DNA from: Chitinophagales bacterium
GTDB lineage: Bacteria; Bacteroidota; Bacteroidia; Chitinophagales; Chitinophagaceae
Direction: 5' to 3'
Length of the DNA stretch: 58,257 bases
Assembly (NCBI GenBank): GCA_015654595.1
Contig: JAATGQ010000237.1
Span: 1 to 58,257 of the forward strand
A program made the translations under genes and the position numbers. The notes beneath the pieces are model-generated. The model did no database searches. It saw nothing but the letters and a program-made list of their open reading frames with translations, and was not told the DNA's origin. Below are positions 35,053 through 43,841 of this stretch, in pieces. The stretch's first letter is position 1. Each line of letters begins with the position of its first letter.

Positions 35053-36507
35053 ATGACGATTTGTATGGGAGTCATTCACAACAAGGAATTAGGAACAAAA
35101 CAGAAAGCGCTTGCCATTAATCTAAACCCAGAAATTTACGGCTCATTCGCAGAGATTGGCGCCGGTCAGGATGTTGCGGCCAATTTTTTTAAGGCAGGCG
35201 CTTCTTCCCAGACCATTGCCAAGACCATGTCTGCTTATGACATGACCTTTTCCGATGCTATCTACGGCGCGCAGAAGAGTCGCCGTTATGTCAGCGAAGA
35301 GCGGCTGCTGGCGATGCAGGAGAAAGAATATGGTCTGCTGATCGAACGGCTGGCTGGTGCACGGGGTGACACTTCTACCTTCTTTTCTTTTTCCGACACC
35401 ATGTCGGCGCTCAATTATCACAAGACCAACGAAGGGCATGGCTGGATGGGGGTTCGTTTTCAGCTGACGCCCAATGGCCGTTTCAACGACGTGGTGATCC
35501 ATGTGAAACTGCTGGACAATGATAACGTTCGTCAGCAGCACGCCGTAGGTATTCTTGGCGTCAACCTGATCTACGCCTGTTTCTATTATCACAAGCATCC
35601 CAATATTTTCCTGTTGTCGCTGATGGATAATCTGTCAAAGGATGCGATGCAGATCGATATGATCCGTTTTGAAGGCCCGGATTTCATCAAGGTGGACAAC
35701 AGGCTGATGAGTCTTCACCTGGTCAAGTATGGTTTTTCGGATGCGGCATTGTTCGGACCTGATGGCAAGAACATGCAGCCTTCCGAAGTCTTATACAAAA
35801 AGCATATTGTGGTTGTCCGCGGCCGCTTCAGACCCGTGATCAACGTGCATATGGATATGCTGAACACGGGAGTGCATCAGTTCCTGCAGGAGCCCGACGT
35901 GGAAAAGGACAAGGTCGTTGTCGTGACCGAGCTGACCCTTCAGGCGCTGAAAGAGCGGGATGCCGATCCGACCGCCGAGATCGATGAAAAGGACTTTCTG
36001 GAACGCGTTGACATCCTTTGCGCGCTGGGACAGACGGTGCTGATCTCCGACTTCCACGAATATTATAAGCTGGTAGCTTATCTGTCCAAGATCACCAAAC
36101 TCAAAATGGGTGTTGTGCTCGGTTATCCCAACCTGGAATACATTTTCTCCGAAGAGCACTATCAGGATCTGCCGGGGGGGATTCTGGAGTCGTTTGCAAC
36201 GCTTTTCAGCCGCAAGGTCAAGCTTTTTATCTATCCGACCTTGCGCAATAATATCATCTACAATTGTCTTCGGTTCAATCCGCCGCAGCACCTGGTCGAC
36301 CTTTACCGGTATCTGATCGCCAACAATAAGATCGAAGATATCCGGCATTACAAGGAAAGCAACCTGCAGATCGGCACGGACAAAGTGCTTCAGATGATCA
36401 AGCAAAAAGAAGCCGGCTGGGAAGAGTATGTTCCCACAGAAGTGGCTGCGATGATCAAGGAACGTAGTTTGTTTGGGTATACGAGTGAGGTCGGTCCGGC
36501 AAAATAA
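35053..36507 (+). CDS. Conserved cytosolic protein of unknown function
   Basis: This 484-residue soluble protein has no signal peptide and no membrane segment. It starts with a motif I recognise as conserved among Bacteroidetes homologues (LNPEIYGSFAEIGAGQDVAANFF ... TIAKTMSAYDMTFSDAIYG). Related proteins have been labelled nicotinate-nucleotide adenylyltransferase or TonB-dependent receptor in databases; neither label fits, because there is no nucleotidyltransferase HIGH-type motif and no outer-membrane character. The ATG at 35065 is an alternative start. It stands alone upstream of the LuxR-type relic. The function is unknown. Confidence 0.75.
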   Translation: MTICMGVIHNKELGTKQKALAINLNPEIYGSFAEIGAGQDVAANFFKAGASSQTIAKTMSAYDMTFSDAIYGAQKSRRYVSEERLLAMQEKEYGLLIERLAGARGDTSTFFSFSDTMSALNYHKTNEGHGWMGVRFQLTPNGRFNDVVIHVKLLDNDNVRQQHAVGILGVNLIYACFYYHKHPNIFLLSLMDNLSKDAMQIDMIRFEGPDFIKVDNRLMSLHLVKYGFSDAALFGPDGKNMQPSEVLYKKHIVVVRGRFRPVINVHMDMLNTGVHQFLQEPDVEKDKVVVVTELTLQALKERDADPTAEIDEKDFLERVDILCALGQTVLISDFHEYYKLVAYLSKITKLKMGVVLGYPNLEYIFSEEHYQDLPGGILESFATLFSRKVKLFIYPTLRNNIIYNCLRFNPPQHLVDLYRYLIANNKIEDIRHYKESNLQIGTDKVLQMIKQKEAGWEEYVPTEVAAMIKERSLFGYTSEVGPAK

Positions 36508-36509
36508 CG

Positions 36510-36697
36510 CTGACGACAGACCGCTGCCGTTAAAGCTGTCAGCTACTGGCGGAAGGCAAGACCAGTGTCCGGATCGCCGAAGAGTTGTCGGTCAGCCGCT
36601 GACTGTCGACACGCACCGGCGTAACCTGATGCAAAAGTTTGGCGTAAAGAATGTGGCATAGCTGATCCGGATCTCGATGCTGCGTGAATTGATCTGA
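36510..36697 (+). pseudogene. Decayed LuxR/NarL-type HTH domain
   Basis: Two frames carry a recognisable GerE/LuxR helix-turn-helix. One reads LLAEGKTSVRIAEELSVSR up to a TGA at 36600. The next frame reads LTVDTHRRNLMQKFGVKNVA, then a TAG at 36659, then LIRISMLRELI and TGA at 36697. The expected order of the family, ending in a C-terminal -LVR/LI helix, is preserved across the stops. A further stop (TAA at 36531) breaks the upstream part, and no receiver domain is visible. This is a dead remnant of a LuxR-family regulator, with at least one frameshift and two internal stops. Confidence 0.75.
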
Positions 36698-36708
36698 CGG
36701 ATCGATAT

Positions 36709-36748
36709 AAAAAAGCCCCGGGCGCCTCGCAGCGCCCGGGGCTTTTTT
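36709..36748. terminator. Strong bidirectional terminator
   Basis: A 17-bp perfect stem (AAAAAAGCCCCGGGCGC with its complement) closes a CTCGCA loop, giving T-tracts on both strands. It lies just after the stop of the TonB receptor (minus strand, 36752) and after the LuxR relic. Confidence 0.92.
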
Positions 36749-36751
36749 ATA

Positions 36752-39112
36752 TTAGAACTTGAAGGCGACACCAGCGCTGAAGCGGCGCGGCATCTGCTGG
36801 CTGACATAGCTGCCCCAGTACACTTCATTGGTCAGGTTGTCCATCTTCAGGTTGAAACGCAGTGAAGGCAGATCATAGCTGATCGCGGCGTTCAGCACCG
36901 TATAGTGCGGCAGGTAGAAACTGGTGCCGTTGGTGTATTGGTAGATATAGGCTTTCCCGTTGTAGTTGCCTCCGACGCCAAGTCCAAGACCTTTCAGCGC
37001 CGTATTGACGAAGTGATAGCTCAACCAGAGGTTGGCTGTCTCAGCGGGACCATTCCACTGACGGAAGCCGTCGGTCAGTTTGCTTTGGTTGATGGTGTAG
37101 ATGGTATTGTGCGAGTAGCCGGCGATCAGGTTAAAGCCTTTGAAAGGGTTGGCAATTACTTCGGCTTCTATGCCTTTGCTAAGCTGGCCGCCAGTCTGTA
37201 CTTCGTATCCGGCGCGGGTGGGATCGACGTGGATCAGGTCGTCTACCTTGATATGATAGTAGCTGACAGTGCTGTTGAACAGACCGTTGAACAGGTCGAA
37301 CTTGACGCCGCCTTCCCATTGGTTGGCATGACTCGGTTTGAAGTTGGCTATCGAACCATCGCTTTGTGTAAACGGAGCGTTGTTGGCAAAGCCGTTCATA
37401 TAGTTGCCAAACAGCGAAACCTTGTTTTTGATCAGCTGATACACCAGGCCAAACTTGGGCGCAGGGGAGGTCTGGTTGTATTTACCCGTAACGGTATCGA
37501 GAGTGTAATTGTGGGTGCCCTGGTTGACAAAATGATCACCGCGGATGCTGGCCATCACCAGCAGGTTGTCGGTTACATTAAGAACATCCGAGATGTAGGC
37601 GCTGTATACATTTTGCGTGGCCATGCCCCTAATAAAGGTCAGGGAGGCGGCCCTTGCATTGATGGCGGGTGCATTCAGCTTGCTGTATTCGGGATCGTTT
37701 CCATAGAGCTTTACCTGATCGAAGGTGAAAGCGCCTGTCTGATCCTGGTTGGCGGTGACGCTCAGGAAGTCCGCGCCGATCACCACACGGTTACGCAGGC
37801 TTCCGATGTGGAAATCGCCGGTGAAGTTCTGTTGGAGTTCCGTGTTGTTGTTGTCCACCCTTCCAACGTAGAAATTCCGGTTGACGGCGGTATCACCGGA
37901 GATCGTATTATAACCATAGATCCCTTCTGTGGTGGAATTCGTATGCGACAGGCTTGTCTGCGAGGTCCACTGGTCGGAGAGCTTATAATTGACCACGCCA
38001 TACACGCTCACAGAAGGTTCGGATTCCGTGATGTCATTGCTGCTATAGGACCTTTTCCAGTCGATGCCCAGCGTCTTCGGGTTGTTCAGGGTGGCCGATG
38101 CAACGGGGAAGAGACGGCTGAAGTCGTTGGAATGCTGAGCGTAGATCTCCGCATCCAGGGAGATGGAAAGCCGGTCGTTGACCTTGAAGAGGAAGGAAGG
38201 GGCGATCAGCCATCTTTTTGTAAAGCCCGCGTCCTGGAAGCTGCCTTCATCGTCATAAGCGATATTGGTACGCATATACAACCCCTTTTCCTTGTTCAAC
38301 GGGGTGTTCACATCAGCGGTGAAACGGCCCAGGCCAAAACCGCCGACCGTATAGCCGACTTCGCCGCGAAAGGTTTCGAAAGGCTTTTTCGTAACGCGGT
38401 TCAGCAGCCCGCCATAAGAAGTATAGGTGTTTCCGAAAAGGGTGGCGGAGGGCCCCTTCAATACTTCGATACGTTCCAGGTTGGCGACTTCGACGCTGTT
38501 GTTCTTGTAATCCTGCAGGCCATTACGCAGATAGCTGGAAGTAATAAATCCCCGCAGGAAAAACGTATTGGACCCGTTGACCAGGGCCTGGCTGGAGCCT
38601 GCTACGTCCTTCATCACGTCGTTGTAGCTGACGATAAACTGGTCCTGGAGCAATTCTTTTGGAATGACGTTGTAAACCTGTGGGTTTTCCAGGTTCTTCA
38701 GCGGCATCCTGGCAGGGGTATTGGTTTCTTTTCTGGCGAATTTGTTGTAACCGGCTACAACGGTGACGTCCTGGAGGGACTTGGCGTCTTCGTTGAGGGA
38801 AATATCAGCTGTTACTGTTTCTCCGGCGGAGACGGTGACGGTCTTCGTTTCCGGTTTTTTGCCGGTATGCGTGATCACCAGCGTATAAATTCCGGCCTTT
38901 ATACCGGTGAGTTGATAGAAGCCATTGTCATCGGTAGAAACGACTTTGCCCGTTGCTTTGATCTCGACGTTGACCGCGGGTGCGGGCTTGCCGTCAGAAG
39001 TTTTTACGGTTCCCTGGATGATCCCGGTTCGGGGTTGCGCATAACTCCACTGAAATACGAATAGAAGCAGGAAGGCTGAAAGACCCTTGCCCGCCATCAT
39101 CAATTTGCTCAT
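36752..39112 (-). CDS. TonB-dependent siderophore-type receptor with carboxypeptidase-like N-terminal domain
   Basis: This 786-residue outer-membrane receptor has a signal peptide ending at SYAQ. A CarboxypepD_reg-like beta-sandwich (about residues 30-105) follows, common in Bacteroidetes receptors. Next comes a TonB plug (about 110-240) with the NVIPKELL and NSVEVANLERIEVLKGPSAT segments, then a 22-strand barrel ending in F at the C-terminus. The plug sequence is typical of iron-siderophore receptors. The frame is open to 39136, but the ATG at 39112 starts the signal peptide. No siderophore synthesis genes are nearby, so uptake of foreign siderophores is likely. Confidence 0.9.
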   Translation of the reverse strand: MSKLMMAGKGLSAFLLLFVFQWSYAQPRTGIIQGTVKTSDGKPAPAVNVEIKATGKVVSTDDNGFYQLTGIKAGIYTLVITHTGKKPETKTVTVSAGETVTADISLNEDAKSLQDVTVVAGYNKFARKETNTPARMPLKNLENPQVYNVIPKELLQDQFIVSYNDVMKDVAGSSQALVNGSNTFFLRGFITSSYLRNGLQDYKNNSVEVANLERIEVLKGPSATLFGNTYTSYGGLLNRVTKKPFETFRGEVGYTVGGFGLGRFTADVNTPLNKEKGLYMRTNIAYDDEGSFQDAGFTKRWLIAPSFLFKVNDRLSISLDAEIYAQHSNDFSRLFPVASATLNNPKTLGIDWKRSYSSNDITESEPSVSVYGVVNYKLSDQWTSQTSLSHTNSTTEGIYGYNTISGDTAVNRNFYVGRVDNNNTELQQNFTGDFHIGSLRNRVVIGADFLSVTANQDQTGAFTFDQVKLYGNDPEYSKLNAPAINARAASLTFIRGMATQNVYSAYISDVLNVTDNLLVMASIRGDHFVNQGTHNYTLDTVTGKYNQTSPAPKFGLVYQLIKNKVSLFGNYMNGFANNAPFTQSDGSIANFKPSHANQWEGGVKFDLFNGLFNSTVSYYHIKVDDLIHVDPTRAGYEVQTGGQLSKGIEAEVIANPFKGFNLIAGYSHNTIYTINQSKLTDGFRQWNGPAETANLWLSYHFVNTALKGLGLGVGGNYNGKAYIYQYTNGTSFYLPHYTVLNAAISYDLPSLRFNLKMDNLTNEVYWGSYVSQQMPRRFSAGVAFKF

Positions 39113-39196
39113 AATGCCTGTTTTAATTGGCGGCAAAATTGGGCAAATGAAGGTTGACTGCGATTACGCATCAGGGAAATCGGCTATCGAAATACG

Positions 39197-39215
39197 GAAT
39201 TTCTACAGAATTTCT
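39197..39215. repeat. Direct repeat GAATTTCT, 11-bp period
   Basis: The octamer GAATTTCT occurs at 39197-39204 and 39208-39215 in the gap between the divergent TonB receptor and the beta-propeller gene. The one-turn period is what a regulator with direct-repeat sites, such as LytTR, would use. No Fur-box-like sequence is seen in this gap (39113-39294). Confidence 0.3.
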
Positions 39216-39294
39216 CCAAAATCTGAGCGGCGCTCTCTACGGGGGCTAACCGCCGCAGGCAACATTTTGGTATGGTTTTGAGTATATTCCGTAT

Positions 39295-41025
39295 ATGACT
39301 TCACCTGCTTTTATAAGGTCAAGACGGAGTCTTGACAGCGAGAAACAACGTGCCATTGAATATTTTTACCGGCCTTCTTCGGGTGTCTGGCTTTTTCTGG
39401 CCACATTTTTACCCATTACGTTTGGTCTTTCGATCGGAGCGGCTTTCTTCGATATCTGGTGGGGATTGGGCTGCGGAGTGTTGATTGCTGTTATATGGGC
39501 GGCGTTGAAGACGGCTTCCATCCGGAAAAAGATCCGACAGGCGGTATACGTCTATGCATACGGGGAAGAGAGGGAGCTGGTTTGTACTGGTATCAGCAGC
39601 AACTACGGGTTGAAGGTCAACGGGAGGCCACAGCAGGTGATCTCGCTCCTGGTAGATGGAGCACCTACGGAGATCAGGACCTTTGACGCCAAATGCATAC
39701 AGGTATATAGCATACCAAGGCAAACGGCTTTTATCGACTCCGAGTACAAAAATGTCATCGTGCCATCGGGGCTTTTCTTGTTATCCATTCCGGAAAAGCG
39801 AAGGAGTGTAGGGAAGACGGTGAGGAGGACGTTGGTGTTTCTGTTGCCGTTGGGTTTCGTTTTCGGGTTGACTTATTTTATCAGCAGCGAGATGAATGCC
39901 AATAGTCATACCTCGGTGCAGCCGGATGCGGTCGTCTACCGGCAAGGTGGAAAATTGATCCTGGCTTCCGTTATGACCCATTTCCAAGCCAGCCAGATAA
40001 AGAATGGAACCGTCTATGGCAGCGACAGCTACTATGCTGCGGGTTTTGATCTGTCTTCCGGAAAGCGGATATGGAAGACCAGGCTGAATATAAAAGATCC
40101 GCGCGGACAAAGCTTTGGCGGCGGCCGATTGCTGGGGCAGTCGGACAAGTATTTGTTCTTCCTGCGAAATGTCTTATATGTTGTAGAAAAGGCAACGGGA
40201 AAGGTTGTCATGACGGGTAATGATTTCCCCGGGTTGAAGGGACGTTTGCTGGATGACGCGCTGGCGGACTACGAGAGCGACGCTTCTTTTGTTTACAGCG
40301 ATTCTTTGCAGGCGGTGGTGATCAAGGGCGCCGATGGATTATTCTATACGATTGACGGGGTAACGCTAAAGACCGGGACGATTGTCATCAGCAATCCGGA
40401 CGAATACTTTAAGAATCCGTTCCGGTATGGGAATAACTACGAGGATCAGCTAACGGCCATGTACGATGACGGACGTCATTGTCTGGCGGTACTGGATCCC
40501 CAGGACACCTTGCTGCTGGCGCATGACGGAAATCATTTCAGGGATCGGGATCGGAAGGAGTCTGTCAGAAGATCCCTTTACAGCGCGCCTTCTACCAATA
40601 ACGATGCCGGGTGGACAACCCTGAACAGCGGCATTTTTCTGTATGGGGGTTTTCTGACGGATGCCGGCAAGCGGAGTAGTGTGCCCGATGATTCCCTTTC
40701 AAAATATGAGGCATACGAGGCGCTGCGGGCGCGCTATAACCCGGTCAATGCGCCGTTGCGCACGCGGGCGGGTGGCTTTGTGCTGCTTTCAAAGGCGACG
40801 ATTGAGACGGATGCGCTGCTGGAATTAACGGGGTTGTCTGCTGAAGGACATACGATCTGGCATTATTCGACAAATTATTCCTCGATCCCATTGATGTATC
40901 ATGATGAAGAGGCCAATGTTTTATATATTGCCGGGAATAGCCTGGGAGAGAATGGCGATCATCTGAATCAGATGACCGCCATCGATCTGGCGACGGGCGC
41001 CGTCCGACAGTATTCCCTGAAATAG
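39295..41025 (+). CDS. Membrane-anchored beta-propeller-like protein, possibly PA2928 family
   Basis: This 576-residue protein has two N-terminal membrane helices (about residues 31-72, WLFLATFLPITFGLSIGAAFF and GVLIAVIWAAL), a cytosolic stretch, a third helix (about 179-198) and a large C-terminal domain. That domain has repeated aromatic and Gly strands of a propeller, for example DSYYAAGFDLSSGKRIWKTRL and LLGQSDKYLFFLRNVLYVVEKATGK, which recall PQQ-type blades. The PA2928 family assignment is a guess from overall form. No partner is evident and the function is unknown. It begins 183 bases after the divergent TonB receptor. Confidence 0.6.
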   Translation: MTSPAFIRSRRSLDSEKQRAIEYFYRPSSGVWLFLATFLPITFGLSIGAAFFDIWWGLGCGVLIAVIWAALKTASIRKKIRQAVYVYAYGEERELVCTGISSNYGLKVNGRPQQVISLLVDGAPTEIRTFDAKCIQVYSIPRQTAFIDSEYKNVIVPSGLFLLSIPEKRRSVGKTVRRTLVFLLPLGFVFGLTYFISSEMNANSHTSVQPDAVVYRQGGKLILASVMTHFQASQIKNGTVYGSDSYYAAGFDLSSGKRIWKTRLNIKDPRGQSFGGGRLLGQSDKYLFFLRNVLYVVEKATGKVVMTGNDFPGLKGRLLDDALADYESDASFVYSDSLQAVVIKGADGLFYTIDGVTLKTGTIVISNPDEYFKNPFRYGNNYEDQLTAMYDDGRHCLAVLDPQDTLLLAHDGNHFRDRDRKESVRRSLYSAPSTNNDAGWTTLNSGIFLYGGFLTDAGKRSSVPDDSLSKYEAYEALRARYNPVNAPLRTRAGGFVLLSKATIETDALLELTGLSAEGHTIWHYSTNYSSIPLMYHDEEANVLYIAGNSLGENGDHLNQMTAIDLATGAVRQYSLK

Positions 41026-41214
41026 CCGTTCGCCGCAGGCCAGCTGCTACTCTTTGGCTGGCGCATGCCAGCTGGAATGGCGGGCTTGCCAAAAGGGTCC
41101 GTCCCGCATTCCATCTCCCTCATTTGCATTACGAAAGGGATACCGTTGATGCTGGCGGGAGAGAGTTTTACCCAGTTCAGGAGCCGGCAGCGAAAATGTA
41201 TTGTGTAAGGAGGA
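41026..41214. other. Intergenic segment with hairpins and an open minus frame
   Basis: This 189-base segment between the propeller-like gene and the MFS pump operon has no clear gene. A hairpin (CTGGC-gcat-GCCAG at about 41060-41073, extended by flanking pairs) and a GGAATG...CATTCC pairing (about 41075-41114) give it a structured look. The minus frame is also open over about 86 codons (41228-40968), but it overlaps the coding 3' end of the gene to the left and resembles no family I know. I cannot choose between a structured RNA, a remnant and chance. Confidence 0.25.
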
Positions 41215-41237
41215 AGGTCCGGTTGCAACCCGGACCT
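41215..41237. terminator. Intrinsic hairpin after the MFS gene
   Basis: An 8-bp perfect stem (AGGTCCGG with CCGGACCT) and a 7-base loop lie directly after the TAA of the minus-strand MFS gene (41239-41241). T-tracts are short on the minus strand and longer on the plus strand. Confidence 0.6.
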
Positions 41238-41238
41238 T

Positions 41239-42753
41239 TTACCATTTGCTGAGGATATGTTCTTTCAATATGATCGAGCGGTAGACCATGCTGCTAAGGA
41301 TAAGCGCCAGCGTCAGTATGCCGAACAGAAGAATAAAGCCGGTCATTTCTTTGAATGATGCAAGCGTCGCCTGTTCGGCAATCGTACGGACATAAGCTGC
41401 AGGAGCCTGATTTAACACATAATCACCCGAAGCGGTAAGACCTGCCAGCCGGTCGATATGTTTTACCGTTCCGGAATAGACAAAGTAAGAATAGATCCCG
41501 GTAAAGATACCGCCGCTGAGAAAAGATCGGGTGATGATCATAAAGCCGGCTGCCGTCAGGATATCCGGTAGCTGGAAACTTGCCACCGTATACAGACCGA
41601 TACAGATATACAGCAGGATGATGGCAAAGCCTTTGAAAAGCGAGGGCAGCCAGAAATCGTCCAGCCCCAGGCCTAATGCCAGTCTTTGGTAGAGCAGGAA
41701 ATAGTAAAGTACAAAGGAGAGAAAACCGACGAATAGCAAAACATCCGGGTCTCTTTTAAAGTAGTACCATATATAGGCAAAGACGGCGCCGATGGCCATG
41801 GCGGGGATCATATAGAGATTCAGCTCGGTGTTTCGGATCGCTTCGAAATGCAGAATACCGCCGGTAAACGAGGACTGGATCGTGGAGGGAAGAAAGACAC
41901 CCAATACCAGAAAGAAGAACTGCCCTTTATGAAACCAGGGCGACTTCATGATCCTGAATGGTACAAAGGGTCTCTTGACGCGTATTTCCCTCCTGATAAA
42001 CCCCAGCAGCGTAACGGGTAAAACCACAAACGCTGCCTTTATCCTATCCGATTCAAACCAGTCTTCTACCTTTCCATAGACGACAATATAGTTGATCAGT
42101 AACAGCGTGCTCAACAACAGCAGGACACCAAGCCAATCCATCTGGTAGAGCGGATAGATGCGCCGGATGGGGTGGTTCTCTGCGAAGAGGAGAGACAGAA
42201 GGATACAGAGCCCGATCAGCATCAATACCGCGACATAGGCATAGCGCCAGTTGTAGAGGTAAGAGAGCCATGTGGTGGCCCAGGTGACCAGATATGTCCC
42301 GGGCAGCGCTACGATGTAGAGGAACGGGTAGATCCGGCTGCGGTCCAGCTTCTTGCTGAAGATATACAACCAGATGATATAGACTTCAAAGAAGGCTGCC
42401 ATCTTGCAGAAACCGAGGATAAGACAGGCAGCCACAGTGACGCCGGGATTGCTGGTTATCATACAGACGACATTCATCGCCAGCATCATGATAAGTCCGT
42501 ACAGCAGCAGCGTCTTGTTGGAGAAGCGTCGTTTGAGCCGGAATTCGATCAGCAGTCCCAGTCCCATGCCGATATAGATGGCGTTATACGCTTCCGTAAA
42601 CGGCTCCGGGTATACTCCCAGTCCGCTGTACATATCGGTGGTATTCCCCAGGTAGACACCGTTGCAGGTCAGCAGCGTAAAGAATAAAATGAACAACACC
42701 GGCAGCTTGACCCAAACGGGTACCCATTTATAAAAGAGATCTTTTAGTTCCAT
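41239..42753 (-). CDS. MFS efflux transporter (EmrB/DHA2-like)
   Basis: This 504-residue major facilitator has about 14 membrane helices, in keeping with the DHA2 drug:proton antiporter group. It starts with LFYKWVPVWVKLPVLFILF and has hydrophobic segments throughout. It is the third gene of a minus-strand operon behind a TolC-like channel and an EmrA-like adaptor, which together form a tripartite EmrAB-TolC-type pump. The motif-C and D positions of classical EmrB are only loosely kept, so its substrate cannot be read. The start lies 15 bases after the adaptor stop. Confidence 0.85.
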   Translation of the reverse strand: MELKDLFYKWVPVWVKLPVLFILFFTLLTCNGVYLGNTTDMYSGLGVYPEPFTEAYNAIYIGMGLGLLIEFRLKRRFSNKTLLLYGLIMMLAMNVVCMITSNPGVTVAACLILGFCKMAAFFEVYIIWLYIFSKKLDRSRIYPFLYIVALPGTYLVTWATTWLSYLYNWRYAYVAVLMLIGLCILLSLLFAENHPIRRIYPLYQMDWLGVLLLLSTLLLINYIVVYGKVEDWFESDRIKAAFVVLPVTLLGFIRREIRVKRPFVPFRIMKSPWFHKGQFFFLVLGVFLPSTIQSSFTGGILHFEAIRNTELNLYMIPAMAIGAVFAYIWYYFKRDPDVLLFVGFLSFVLYYFLLYQRLALGLGLDDFWLPSLFKGFAIILLYICIGLYTVASFQLPDILTAAGFMIITRSFLSGGIFTGIYSYFVYSGTVKHIDRLAGLTASGDYVLNQAPAAYVRTIAEQATLASFKEMTGFILLFGILTLALILSSMVYRSIILKEHILSKW

Positions 42754-42768
42754 GGTGGTTGGTTTGGC

Positions 42769-43824
42769 CTATTGTTTTTCCTCGGCGCGGACCTCGACAT
42801 TCATCCCGGCGATTAAACGGTCGAGATCGGAAGAGCTTATACCTGAAAAGGTTATGCGGACGGGTATACGCTGTCTCACCTTGACAAAATTTCCGGTTGC
42901 ATTGTCCACCGGTATGGCTGAATAGCGGGAGCCCGTCGCTTCGGAAATGGCTTCGATCCTGCCTACGAACTTTTTGTCTTCTATACCATCGATCGTCAGC
43001 TCCATTTTTTCTCCGACGTGCAGATGGGTGACCTGGGTCTCTTTGTAATTGGCAACCACCCATTTGTTATCCCCGCGGACAAAGGATAGCAGCGTCTGGC
43101 CGGCGGTAACCGCCTGACCTTCCTGTATGGTGCGTCTTCCCGTAACCCCGTCATAAGGCGCAGTAATGATCGTATAAGAGAGGTTGAGATTGGCGAGGTC
43201 GAGAGCCGCCTGGGCGCGTTTCATTTCGGCTTCGTTGACAGGCACCCTGTTGCTGGTTTCTATTGTCGACAGCCGGGTCGTCGCTCTTTGGCGGAGCAGC
43301 GCGTTTCGCTGTTCCTGCAAGGCCGTGTATTGGGCTTTTACTCCATCAAATTCCTGTTGCGTCGCGGCGTCGGCTTTCAGCAGGTTTTCGTACCGGTGAT
43401 AATTTTGTTCGACATTCCAGATCTGGGCTTCCAGTGCGCGGATATTCGCATCGGTGATCTGGACATTGCTGTTGACCGTATTGACGGCGGATGAAGTGAC
43501 GCCGCGGCTGGCACGGGCCGAAAGGAAGGCTGCTTCGGCCTGCTCCTCGGCGATCCTGTATTCCCGGTCATCGATGATCACCAGTGTATCGCCTTTCTTT
43601 ACGCGCTGATGGTCATTGAACCGAACCTCCTTTACATAGCCTGTTATACGGGTGTTGACAGGAGTGATGTATTGTTCGACCTGGGCGTCATTGGTATAAA
43701 GATCGTGGTCAAGGCGATAGTAGATAAAGATTCCCCAGCCCAGCGCAATCAGGATAAAGATGCACAGGAGCCCGGTTATAACCCAGTTGATGACCTTGTG
43801 TGTAGGTGATATCTTGTCAGACAT
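42769..43824 (-). CDS. EmrA/HlyD-family membrane fusion protein
   Basis: This 351-residue adaptor has one membrane helix near residues 13-34 (NWVITGLLCIFILIALGWG) and a periplasmic part. YYRLDHDLYTNDAQVEQYITPVNTRITGYV is the family N-terminal signature; it continues into a lipoyl half (KKGDTLVIIDDREY), a long coiled coil (about 75-185), and the second lipoyl half plus beta-barrel (ITAPYDGVTGRRTIQEGQAVTAGQ, then SFVRGDNKWVVANYKETQ). The frame is open to 43875, but the ATG at 43824 removes an overlap with the TolC-like gene and gives the family start. Its partner is the MFS gene. Confidence 0.9.
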   Translation of the reverse strand: MSDKISPTHKVINWVITGLLCIFILIALGWGIFIYYRLDHDLYTNDAQVEQYITPVNTRITGYVKEVRFNDHQRVKKGDTLVIIDDREYRIAEEQAEAAFLSARASRGVTSSAVNTVNSNVQITDANIRALEAQIWNVEQNYHRYENLLKADAATQQEFDGVKAQYTALQEQRNALLRQRATTRLSTIETSNRVPVNEAEMKRAQAALDLANLNLSYTIITAPYDGVTGRRTIQEGQAVTAGQTLLSFVRGDNKWVVANYKETQVTHLHVGEKMELTIDGIEDKKFVGRIEAISEATGSRYSAIPVDNATGNFVKVRQRIPVRITFSGISSSDLDRLIAGMNVEVRAEEKQ

Positions 43825-43841
43825 GTAATAAGTTTTAGTGA

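Noticed and set aside
36905..39064. A 719-codon open frame antisense to the TonB receptor
   Set aside because: It overlaps a clear receptor gene end to end and its product has no recognisable family; it is a by-product of the receptor's codon usage.
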